Source: Vicia villosa (taxonomy: Eukaryota > Streptophyta > Magnoliopsida > Fabales > Fabaceae). From it: 64,000 nt of DNA. The position numbers and the translations under genes are program-made. The DNA is taken from positions 143,545,097 through 143,609,096 of the forward strand of contig NC_081183.1 in assembly GCF_029867415.1 (NCBI RefSeq), read 5' to 3'. Below the pieces are notes generated by a model that was not told the origin of the DNA, did not search any database, and saw only the letters and a program-made list of their open reading frames with translations. This document shows positions 49,171 to 60,867 of the stretch, piece after piece (the first letter of the stretch is position 1; each line of letters starts with the position of its first letter).

Positions 49171-52100
49171 TGTCGCACGCTCGCGAAAAATGAACAGAGT
49201 CGCCACCAATATATTTATCCCATAAGGGAAAGGAATATCAGAAAACCTAACAAAGGAAGGAACAAGGTCTTGCGACCAGAGAATCTAGGTGCGGGAGTCG
49301 GTTACGCAAGGGGAAGGTATTAGCACCCCTCGCGCCCATCGTACTCGATGGTATCCACCTATGTTTGTTTCTATCTAAAGGGTGTGTACTATGTCTATGT
49401 CTACATGCGAATGAATGCAAAAGAAATACGGGGAAAAGAAGGAATATTTACAAATGTGCTCGTTCAAGCCCCGCGACTTGATGCCTACGTATCCTTTTCA
49501 GGAATCAGAGCGCCGTAGTTCGGCTCAAGATTTTCTGTTTGTTTTTGTGTTTTTTAGTTGGGCGGAGTTAACGCTCGCGCTCTTGCATAAGGGATCGACC
49601 TAGGATGCAATAGAGCGGAGATAACAATGCCCTTAAGAAAGGAGAGAAGAGAGAGAGTTTGAGTGTTTCGAGGAAGTCCCTAAAGCAAGGGAAACTCGAG
49701 TTACTCTATGGTTTGTGTTTTTTAGAATTTGGGAACTTACGCCCGAATGGAACCCTAAAGCAAGGGAAATCCAGGCACTCGAATGATTCCCTAAAGCAAG
49801 GGAGATCCAAGCTTCCATTCCCTTTTTAATGATTTTCACTTTGATTATTAGTGTTTTAAGTATTTTCTTTGTATTTTTTATGGGATTTTATTTGAGTATT
49901 TATTAAGTGTTTTAGGTTGTAAAAGAAAAAGAATGAAAGTGGGGAACTATTCCTAATTTCTAAATCTATGTTATGAATTCCTAAAAGGAAAAGGTACGAA
50001 ATATTAAAATATTCACAAAAGGAAGAAAATTAAAATGTAATACTATTTATGAAAATATATTCACAAACATGAAGGAAATTGATCACACAACAAATTTCAA
50101 TTTTGGATTATCAAGAAAACTATCTATTTTTTGTGGTTTACTATGCAAAAAATCTGTTAAGACTAAAGGGGATCAATTAAAAACAATTAATAAAATAAAA
50201 ATGCAATTTCTAAAAATCTAATTGGTGGGGAAATTTTTATGGTTGTTTTTACTTTAAAAAAAATCAATTATTAAACAAAAAGAATAAAAGGTAAAAACTA
50301 TTTCATTTGGTTTTTATTAGCAGCAGGGGGTGTATAAGTAAACAAAATATGAACAGAATTCCAGTTAAAGGTGTGCTGGGCCTGATATCAGGGGGTGCGA
50401 AAGGGAAAAAAAAGCGCTATGCCCAAACGAGACGTGGCCCAGCGTCACACATTTTCATTCCAAATTATTATCCTTTTTTGTTCATTTCAAAACACTCAGC
50501 ATGGTATTTATCATATAGTCTACATAAAACCTGTGTAACGATTACTGCAGCATAAAAATCAATTGGTCAACTAATTTTAATACACTACAGGACAAAACAC
50601 AGTCTGAGCCAATAGTAGCTTGCCAACACATCACCCCAGTGATTGAGATAAGACAAAGTAGAATAAAAGCTGGGAGAACGGACCAATCATCCATCGCCAC
50701 GTATGCAAACGGAACTAAACAAAAATGACATAACAGAGACGCCGGAGCAGCCTCCGGTCATCTTCTCCGGCGGCCTCACCGCGCCGGAGTTCCCTAATTC
50801 GCCCAGAATTTTACGAACCACCTACAGTTTCGCTCGATTTCTCGCACACAATCCGAATCTGAGCTTAGTTTTGCAAGATAAAACCTCCGTCACCAAGAAC
50901 AAAAGACATCTCTGAAACCCTAACTTGCTCAAACTTTACCACAACGAGGCCTAAACATATCAACAGGTTCGCACACATTCATAGAACTCTAGTATAAGAT
51001 CTAAACATCTAAGTAACACATTTTTCAAGCTAACAGAATCAAATATAAGAATCGGAAAATTGAACATAAGAGCACGATCAGACATTTACAGATGCATTTC
51101 ATCCTATCTTTTATCACTATGATGCTAAGAGATGCACGAAGACTCACCTGTTACGCGTCTTGAGTGAAAGTAGAAGGAAGTTCCACGAGCTGTCTTCTTC
51201 CTTTGAGTGACGGCGAAGATGACGGTGGAGTAACTTCAAGAACGGGTGTGAAAACGCTGAGGAGTAAGCTCAGATCCGAAACGTAGTGTGTTCCTCCATA
51301 GATTCTTGGCAAGTGCAACGTGAAGCTCAAAGCAAAGATGATGATTCAGTTAGCAATTTGCAGCAAGTTCATGGTGGATGAAGGTGAAAGAAAGGGACGG
51401 AGATAATGGTTGTTATTTGATGATGAAGAGTTGGTTATGGAGGTTGCGTGGTGGTGATAGTGGCTGAAGAAGTTTGTTGTGGTGGTTGGAGAAGTGGTTA
51501 CGGTGGAGAGAGAGAGGGGAAGGGAGAGAGGACTATGAGAGATGGAAGAGTGGAGAGAAGGTTTGTGGTGAGACTGAGAGATGAATCACGTGGAAAAAGA
51601 ATGAGTTAGAATGTGAATGTGTGAAATGAGGGTGTAAAACGTGGGTGAAAGAGAGAGAATGAATAGTCCCCTGAAGTGAGGGCTATGCAGCTCTATTTAT
51701 ATTGCTAATGATTGGTTCCTGATGAGGGTCTCTTGGATATGGGACTCTAGGAATGTAACTTGCAGCAACTTTTCCATTTTTCCAATGTGGGACTTGAAAT
51801 GTGTTGTATGTGTTGCAATGGTTGTGTGGCTTTGTGAGTAATCTTGCAACATGCATGGCTTCATGCAAACCTTAATGGAATAGTGCTTGCATGGTAAGTA
51901 ATGGCATATAGAGATAATATGTTGAACAATTCATGCATGACGCTGCAGCAAATGCACTTTCTTTGACATGCCCAAAGTAGCCACTTTATGCCCTCATATC
52001 TCATGCCATGGGTGACAAAATGATGCAATATTACTGTCATAGCAAAGAGGGCATGGGATAGAACAAGATTGGTGTTGAAAATATCTCAAGATAAGGCTTA

Positions 52101-53460
52101 GAAGTATGAGAAAAATAGCCTTGAACTCATGCAATTACCACTGCACGCGCCCAGCAGGATGCTGTCCCATGCGTATGGTCAGAACGTGACTCTGCGAGGG
52201 TGGTACTTTGAGCCTCTCTATCTCGATCAATACATGTCCAAAATTACTGATACTGGTCTCAATGGATAGAGGACATGGCAAAAAATATTTTAGAACTGGG
52301 CTTGTTTAAGATAGTGACTTGTGGAGGAAGAAATAGGCCTTGACATTTGGCCCACCATGTGTTTGCTGAAATGCGTTGCGTGCCCAGCATTCTGTGCCTT
52401 GGCTGCCTGCAGAGTTTGGTCAGGGTTGGGGCATCACTTTGAAGGCTTGTATCTCACTCAATGTTTATCCAATCATACCAATTCTCGTTTCAATGGATAG
52501 AAGAGATGGCAAAGAAGAGATTGATACCAAGTTTGCACCCATGGCACCTCTGTAGAGCTCTAAAAATAGCTGGAGATTTGGCATGCCAGGTGTTTGTGAA
52601 AATGCCAGGTCATGACCTGACTTGTGACCTGGAATAGGAGTTGGTTCAAATGAGTTTTCAGCAACTTCCCAACACTTTAACTCTTCATACAAGCTTCAAA
52701 TGAAAAAGTGTCCAACTGCAAAGTTGTTCTCCTCCATGAGAGGAACAACTTTGATGTTGGAAGTTCCTCCAAAGAATGCCTTTTGCCATGTGTAATCCAG
52801 TGCTGAAGTGGACTGCTCATCCTGATTTAAAGCATCAAAAATTTTCTAAGTGTTGGAAACTTGTCTTTTTGCTATTTTGGCAACTTTTTGTCGAACTCCC
52901 GATTTTATCCATTCTTTGACTTTTCTTGATTAATTTTCCACCAAAAGTCAATATTTGAATAATTCTTCTGATTTTGACCCAAAAGTCAACTGTTCTAATT
53001 TTTTCGACTATTGATGAAATTCCCGATTAAATCTCTTCTAGCCAGATCCAGTCAAACAAACACATCCACCTAGTCGGTATGAGAACTTTTTCACACATAG
53101 AAGCCATTCCTGATTGAATGTTGACCAGAAAGTCAACTGGTTGACTTTGGTCAAGGGAACCCTGATTAAGAGGACCAGATGGCTTCTGGACTTGTACATC
53201 TCCACCAATGCCTTGAGCTGAGCATGAGAAAACCCTAATCCAGGAAAACTTCAATGAAAACAAAGCCACATGATTACACCTCAGACCCTTATTTTCTGAT
53301 CAAAACTTCTTTGCCATAAGAGCTATTTCTTGCTAGTCTTTGATTGATACCAATGATATGCATGCATGGGTATGGATTATGACCTAAGTGATGTATGTAC
53401 ATGAATGCAAAGCCTAAGCCAGTTAGAAGTTAAAGGGTAGGACAAATTTGGGGTATGACA
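49171..53460 (-). repeat. 5' LTR of the Ogre element
   Basis: Minus-strand start TGTCATACCCC at 53460, end GCGTGCGACA at 49171. Two bases separate it from the primer-binding site. It is followed outward by the target duplication atggg. The U5 end carries AGTCGCCACC and GGTATTAGCACCCCT, blocks shared with the two older LTRs around it. Confidence 0.95.
51693..51702 (-). promoter_or_regulatory. TATA box of the Ogre 5' LTR
   Basis: The minus strand reads ATATAAATAG, followed by AGCTGCATAGCCC. It is the best TATA match in the LTR and lies about 1.76 kb from its start, so U3 is about 1.8 kb long. Confidence 0.6.
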
Positions 53461-56400
53461 ATGGGCTCTTAATTGCTTAGCTCACTTGTTTGAATCATTT
53501 GTCTTGCCTTGAAATGCTTGTATGTGGTTTTAAAATACCTTTGTAAATTAACTTTGTAATGATCCTTGTGTGGATGTATACAAAGTGTTTTATCTCTCGA
53601 AAAGATGTTTTGAAAAAAAAGATCTTTAATTTCGTAATGATCCTTGTTTGGATATACACAAAATGTTGTCTTTTTTGAAAGTTTTGTTTTGAAAAACAAT
53701 GAATATGTGAGACATTTGTTGTTTTGATTTGAGCAAGCAATTAGGAGATCTACCCTAAGTTTATAAGGTCCTTTCCCATTTCTTTTAGAAAATTCTCTTT
53801 TGACCGGATGTAAAAAAAATTTGGATTTGCATTTGAAACAGTAGAATTGATTTTGAAAAGAGTAACAGAGGGGTTACCCTAAGAGGTGCAAGTATGATTG
53901 TGTTTTGATTCAGATATTTTTGTCTTTGAAGTTTAGTGATCTAACGCTTCAGTTTTTATCTTTGACATACACGCAGTTTTTATATGAACAGAATTTAAAG
54001 TGCGGGAATGTAAAATGCGGAAAGTAAATCTACGCTATTACATCGATTGTGCGAGAAATGTAAACTACGCTATTTACATGATTTTGACAACCTATACACT
54101 TTATCTAGGAATTTAAATTGCAATAAGATAAAAGGAAGTATTTTTGGATTTTTTAGATGGTTGATTTTAATTAGAATTAATGCATAATTAATTTAATTAA
54201 ATGAGAAAAAAGGTAGAAATAAAATTTAAACCTAAAAATTAAGTCTAAGATATGTTCATATTTCTTATTAATTAATTTTAAAATAAAAACTAATTTTTTG
54301 GATTTTTTGAAGTTGTTTTGGAAATTTATTAAGCTAATTAACATATAATTATATAAACAATTATACAAATAATTAAAACTTAAAGAGAAAAATATTCTAA
54401 ATATGTACAAAATTAGTCTATAATATATAAACCTAATTTAATAAAAAGAACATACTTTTTCTGATTTTTTTGATAGGTTGAAATAATTAAAAAGCAAATA
54501 TATAAATATATACTAATTAATTAAACAAAATATTTTAATTATTAATAAAAATAAAATATTTTTGTGTCAAAAAATAATAGATTATTTTATAAACCTAAAA
54601 ATATTTTTATTATATTTTTTGATTTTTTAAAACTATTTTAAATAATTTTGCAAGTTATATTAAATAAAATAGAAAAATAAAATAAAACTGTGATCCTGTG
54701 TGGTAGAGGACTGAGTGTCCATGGTGAACCTGCATGTTTGAGAGCGTTGGATGAAGCAATAGTGTGATCTGATGGCTGTAATAAAGAGGGAGCATGATAT
54801 GATGGTGGATGGTGTGCACCGAATTCAAGGAGAATTCATTATTCTGGCTGGGTCCCACGCGCGCAAGGTGGACCAATGGAAAAGCAAAGACTGGCCACGC
54901 AGGCAGTCAACTTTTCAAACTTACTATTCATCTTCTTCTTCATATTACCTGCGGATTTTGCTGCAGATTTACCTGCGGATTTTCCTGCGGATTTTTCCTT
55001 CAAATTTTCAATCTTTTGAACGACCTACAAAATGAAAATAAAAAAGAACAAGGGCCACCCAGATCACCTAATTTGACCCTTCTAAACATGATAGCGGTGT
55101 TAGTTTTGTCATTTGGAGCTTGCATCATGGAGAACGAAAGCTTCACATGTTTGAAGCTCAAAAATGGTGGAGCTTCAAAACCACGTTAGAGCTTGCATGT
55201 AATCACTCAAATCTACTTTATATCATGCCATGAGTCCATTCAAATGATTAGTTTGTATTATAGTTAAGTACACATAGGAAAACGAAAGCTACATGGTTAT
55301 AAGTAGGAAGATGATTATGCATGTGTTTGAGGTTGTTTCTATCACATGCTATAGTTCAAACCTTACCTATGATGTTATACAAGAGTGATAGAATGATTAT
55401 TTTGTATTGATAGTGGCTGGAAATATGAAAACGAAAATTACATATATTTGATATTTTTTTGACAATTTTTTGGATTTCTTTGCTATTCTCTTGATATAAT
55501 TTCGTGTGTGTTGTGTTGATGAAGTATCCTACTTCATTTATAAGCAAAGAAGTGCTGCAAATTGAAGCTAAGAAGCATTGATTGCTTGTTTGAACTTTTG
55601 ATTTTTTTATATTAAAAATCTTTGAATTTTTGACCATGGCTTGATCTTCTTGGTCTCTCTTGCTCTAGGCCTGCTTTGTACCTTCATGCTGCAGAGTATT
55701 GATCAACTTTGGTGGCATTAGCTTAAGAATGAAGCATGGTATCATTATCCTTCACCATTTCTTCTTTAATTTAACTTTAAATGTAATAAAATTAAACCAA
55801 AAAAGAAATAAAAATGTCATGGGCCTTAGGTTGGTCGTGGGAGGCCCTTAACATTGTTAGAATCATGTTTGTATCATGAAAAGTTGGCCCTTTTTGAAAA
55901 AAAAACATTTTTGATCAATGTTGGTTTCATGCATTTTCCCAAAATATAGCCAACTTCAACAAGGCATAAATCCCTCAATTTTTACCATATGAAGGAGTTC
56001 TTGTACTTTTTAGAAACCTCAAGATGTCCTCTACAAACTACTTTGGAAACTTTTTTTCATTTGGAGAAGTTATCTTGATGTTATGGCCTTTGACAAAAAA
56101 CCACTTTTTGTTGACTTTGAAAATGACCTGTAATGTCTGAGCTCATATTTTTCAAATGGTGAATCCAATGACCATGGGATCAATTGCATTTGAAAGATAA
56201 TTGAATTTCCTTCAAAACAAGCTTTGGTTGGAATTTTTTGAATGAACGAGGAGAGAGTTATGGCCGGTCAAAGTTCAGTTGACTTTTTAGGAGAAAACCC
56301 TAATTTTGAAACTTAGGGTTTTGTTGATTTTTAATCTTTCCTTGATGAATTATGATCAACCAATGATCAAATGATGAATCTTTTGACAAAATATGGATGT

Positions 56401-57995
56401 TGACAAAAAATTTCATTTTTGACTATCTGTTGACTTTTCGGTCAAACTGGTCGTCTGTTGACTGTTTGAGCTGCTGACTGTGCGTCTGAGCGAATTGAAG
56501 TTTGAAAATTTGTATGGTGGTACTTTGAGATATATGGAGGTCCATGAAATCCATTTGAGGTCTCAAAAAACTTGTTCTCCTGAAAAAAAAAACAAAAACC
56601 CTAGTTAGGGACTGTTTGTGTAGGAGACAGTTAAGCGTACCTGATTTTTGTGCAGTGCTGAGTCTCTGCTGATCATGTGATTATCAGAAGACTTCTAGAA
56701 CAAAAATCTTGGAATTTTGAAATGTAAAAGATTGATTTGATTGATGGTACAAAACACGGAGAATTGCACTGTCAGCGGGTTTGACTGTCAACTGGCTGTT
56801 CAGGCATTAACGTAACAGTTAAAGTGAAAATTCAACAGTTAAAGTTAATTTTTTCTTTTCGTTTTTTGTTGTGTTAATGGTGAAAATTTATTTACATGAG
56901 TTGTTAGAAAAACACAAAACATAATAAATAAATAAAATACACTGTACGCGAACGAAATTACCGATAATAACCTTGAAAAATATTTAATGCGCAGAAAAAT
57001 AAATATTTAATTAGCAGAAAACACACATAATATTATCTGGATAATTAAACTACAGTACGACAAATAGTACGACATTTAATACTGACAGTACAAATATTAC
57101 ATAATATATGAACAGTACGACAAATAAACGGTACATTATTTGAAAATGAAAGATACGACAAACTTTAAAAATGACGATTAAAAACCCATGCTATAAATAA
57201 CAACATATAGATGATCAGGAGTGTAAACAACCCAGGTCCGCATTTTTCAGGGCTATGCAGACAGAAAAAGGACATGATCACCACCAAGACGGTGATGACC
57301 ATAAGAAAACACGTATCCATCCACTTCGCCATTTTTGCCGGGGAAGAAGAGAAAATAAATATGAGGTAGAAATTTGAGAGATGAGTTGAAATTTGATGTG
57401 AGAATTTATGAAAAAAATGAGAGGTATTTATAGAGTGAAAAGAAGGATAGAGACGTTGGGGAATGAAGTGATTCCGTACAAAAAAGGAAAATTTGAGTGG
57501 TAGTAGGATTTGAAAGAAAGTGTATGGTAGGGTTTGAAAAGAGAGATGTATAGAATAAAGTTAGGATTTGATTTTGAAAGAAAGAGATTTGAAAAGAAAG
57601 GAAAAGATTTTGAAAATAATAGAATATAGTACAAAAATTAGTGGGAAACAAAAACTAATAATTATTTACTCGTTACCAGTACAGTCTGAATCCCCGGACT
57701 CTGCGCCTGCAAAATTTAATTCTGTACCAATTGCGTCAGTACTATTTATCTGTAAATAAATCTCAAATAAACAGCGTGTGTGAAGTGATAAACAATAATT
57801 GGCGTTTGTGTAAGAATAAATTCAACAGCGAACCAAAATACCGTATAAGAAAAATTCTAAAAACCGAGTATTCATAAAAATCGGGATATTTGTGAAATAA
57901 AATCCAAGATTATATGAAACTCCCAATTTTTAGACAGAAGTCTGTTGCCTTCTTTCTGAAAAAGATGCGGGCAAATTTTGGGGTATAACAGAGGG

Positions 57996-59896
57996 ACATG
58001 GTGATTTTATTCGTAGGCAACTTGTTAGAGGTACCCCCACGTTCGAGGGACATGACCATATAATCGAAAGACAACGAAGAGAGGGTTACCCTAAAGATGA
58101 GTGTGTGAAGAGAGGTGTGTTTTAAATCAAATATTTATCTTGGAAATTAGGGTCTTTCTATGTTCAGTTTTATCTTACCATACAATCCTATTATCATACA
58201 TCTAAGCAATTATAGCAGTTTATAGGTGCGAAAAGTAAAAGCGGAAAAATAAAAGAGTCCTAAGCTATTACATGGCTTTGGGAGAAATACATTATAAGGA
58301 GGTGCGGAAAATAAAAGTCCTAGTTAAAACTATTACAACCCTTAGCAGTTACATAATATTGAAAAATTGCGAGGAAATAAAGTGCGGAAATTAAAAGGTC
58401 CTAATTAAAATTATTACACCCTGTGAGCAGATACAATTATAATAAAACATAACCGTGTGCAATAAGAAAATAAAGAGAATTCGTATAATCGAGAAAGAGG
58501 GAGGAGAAGAAGAATTAAAGCTAAAAAAATAAAAATAGGAGTTAAAACTAATTTTTATCTAACTATTACCTAATTACTAGATAAAAGTTAATTTTAAACC
58601 TAAATTATATTAATTTGGTAAATTAAGAAAAAGAATTCAAATTAAACAAATAAAGATTAACTAACCTAATTACTTAACCTAAACCAAAAAATTAAACCTA
58701 ATTTATTTACTAAATTATTAACCTAAAAAAACTAATTTTATTAGCAAAAAAAACTAATTTTATTAATAAAAAAAACTAATTTAATTAATAAAAAAAACTT
58801 TGTTGATTTTATGATAAAAAAGGAGTTATAAAAGTCTTGTATTATAAGCCTAAAAAAATACTGATTTAATAAAAAAGAAAAGAAAAAGATTGTATAAATA
58901 AAAATAAAAGGAAAAACTTAGAAAACCTGGCGCGTGATCCTATACGGCGAGGGTTTGAAGGACCACTGTGGAGCTGCATCCTTGCGTGCGTTGGATCTGG
59001 TGGTGACATGATCCTACGATCGGCATATGGGGGCACACGGTAATCGCGCCTGAGGTGAGAATACAAGATTCGGGAACAAACCACAAACGTGCACGCCTTT
59101 TTACATTTGAATTGGACCACTGACGTCACGTCGTCATCTTCTTCCTTCATCCTTTGCCATAGCTTTTACCTATGCACAACACCGTCACTACACCCTTTGG
59201 CTACGAATTTTTGTGTAGCTATAGACCCTGCAAAACTCAAAACGCAAAATACCAACAATAAATTCAATCCAGGGACACATATCGATTGTAAATTGACCCC
59301 TGAGTCCAATGGTGTCCTTAATTTTGTCCAATATTGTCTCTAACCAGAACCCCTAATCCGAAGCTTTAGAACCCTAGCCATGGTGAAATCTTCATCGTGC
59401 ACTCAAACTTCAATCAAACTATCCAGAAAGCATCAAAACACTATTATAAACATAAATATATAATCAAATCATATGCAAAATGCGTGTATGTATGGAATCG
59501 AATTTAAAAATATATTGCTCATCCATGAGCGTGAGTTTACGTTTCTGGGAGCTTTGATCGATGATGAAGGTTGGTTTATGTTCGGAAAGCGCCAAGGAAC
59601 TGATTGGGGTACTTTATTTGATCTGAATCAAGCTGCAACTCGGTCTCCTATTTCCTCCTTGGTCACAATTTTTTTGCTTTGGAATAGGGTTCTGCCTCTC
59701 AAATTTCATCCCCTTAGCATCTGGAATGGTTATACTTATATAATAGAACAATCTAGGTCACCAAAAACTGAATGAATCTTATTGAATCAAAGATTTGCAT
59801 TTGATGGAAATTCAATTTGTAGATATTTCTAAATTGGTCCAATTTAAATCTCTTCTCACCAATCTTATTTTTGCACGAATTTGGATGGAAAATATG
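57996..59896 (-). repeat. Third-layer minus-strand LTR, right part
   Basis: Continues the LTR interrupted at 31148. The junction AAATCGGAGGG|ACATGG is restored once the solo LTR and one copy of gaggg are removed. It is AT-rich and non-coding. No TGTxATACCCC start is found on the right. The sequence ends where tandem repeats of the oldest element resume near 59897, so the LTR is truncated there. Confidence 0.5.
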
Positions 59897-60360
59897 GATC
59901 CAGTGCTATTCCTGGATGTTCAATTTCTCTCTTGCATCCAATGCTATTCTTGGATGTCTTATCTCTTTTATCCAGTTCCATTTTTGGATGTCATTTCTCA
60001 CTTCATTCAATGTCATTCTTGGATGTTGTGATCCTCACTCTATTCATTGCTATTCTTGGATATCGTGATTCCTTTTATCCAGTATCATTCATGGATTTCA
60101 TTTATCACTTCATTCAATGTCATTTTTGGGTGTTGTGATCCTCACTTTATTCAATGCTATTCTTGGATATTGTGATCGAGTGCCATTCCTAGATTTCATT
60201 TATCATTTCATTCAATGTCATTCTTGGGTGTTGTGATCCTCACTTTACTCAATGTTATTCTTGGATATCGTGATTCCTTTTCTCAAGTGTCAATCCTTGA
60301 TTTCATTTCTCACTTCATTCAATGTCATTCTTGGGTGTTGTAATCCCCTCACTTTATTTA
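59897..60360 (+). repeat. Second block of the 107-bp trimeric tandem repeat
   Basis: About 4.3 units of the same repeat as 26606-28290, starting with the same edge: CCAGTGCTATTCCTGGATG, then TTCAATTTCTCTCTTGCATC. It begins at the same internal point of the plus-strand element as the first block and ends abruptly near 60360 without a polypurine tract or LTR. Confidence 0.85.
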
Positions 60361-60867
60361 ATGTAATATGACTGAAAAATAGTGACCAAAGAAAATGTGA
60401 GAATTGTCTCAATGCATTACAGTGCCATATCAAAACAATTAATAATATGAAAAAATGATCATATGTTTTTTTTTCCAATAAGCTATGATATATTAAAAAG
60501 AGAACCAAAGTTCTCATCCACACTTACAAAGGGAAACAAGGATGAAACTTCAAAAGAAAAATTACACGCCACACCAATTGAAACTTAAGACGGAAACAAC
60601 AAAGGATTTTTTCTGAAACCATAAAAGTTACAATTAGGTTAAAAGTCTAATAAACAAAATCAAATAAGTGATGAAAATAATGGTTTTCGTAGTGTATTTG
60701 ATAAAACTATATTTTAAAAAATAAATAGTATAAATTTTTATTATTGTTAATTCTACACATAAAAATAGGCTACCGATTAAAGTAATCAATAGTTGATTAC
60801 ATAAAAAAGGTTTTAGCCTAAACTAAACCCTAATTTCAAATGAGAATCAAACACAAAATTCTACATT
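60361..60867. other. Upstream flank of the F-box pseudogene
   Basis: AT-rich, no coding sequence. It should contain the ancestral promoter of the F-box/LRR gene; no clear TATA or other element was assigned. Confidence 0.4.

Larger units (their letters stand above)
31370..53460 (-). mobile_element. Ogre-type Ty3/gypsy (Tat) retrotransposon, 22.1 kb, TSD atggg
   Basis: Minus-strand element with two LTRs (4290 and 4289 bp), primer-binding site, ORF1, gag-protease, RT-RNase H-archaeal RNase H-integrase, a tandem-repeat 3' region and polypurine tract. The 5-bp repeat atggg is at 31365-31369 and 53461-53465. ORF1 ahead of gag, a second RNase H, a tRNA-Arg-like primer site and an intron between protease and RT are features known for Ogre. 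The LTRs differ at roughly 15-20 positions by eye, implying a recent insertion. Coding lesions (see the parts) make this copy unable to supply its own proteins. Confidence 0.95.
31149..57990 (-). mobile_element. 4.7-kb solo LTR (Ogre/Tat-like) with TSD gaggg, split by the Ogre insertion
   Basis: Two parts, 31149-31369 and 53466-57990, total 4746 bp. On the minus strand it starts TGTTATACCCCAAAATTTG and ends GGGCGACA. The 5-bp repeat gaggg lies at 31144-31148 and 57991-57995. A minus-strand TATA box (CTATAAATACC) is at 57423-57433. No internal region, primer-binding site or polypurine tract is seen, so it is a solo LTR. The 31149-31369 part has the AGTCGCCACC and GGTATTAGCACCCCT blocks also found in the Ogre LTR. 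The remainder, 53466-57990, is AT-rich and non-coding. Confidence 0.85.

Noticed and set aside
31370..53460. Endogenous pararetrovirus or envelope-bearing element
   Set aside because: Domain order, the LTRs and the archaeal RNase H identify a Tat-lineage retrotransposon, and nothing envelope-like or movement-protein-like follows integrase.
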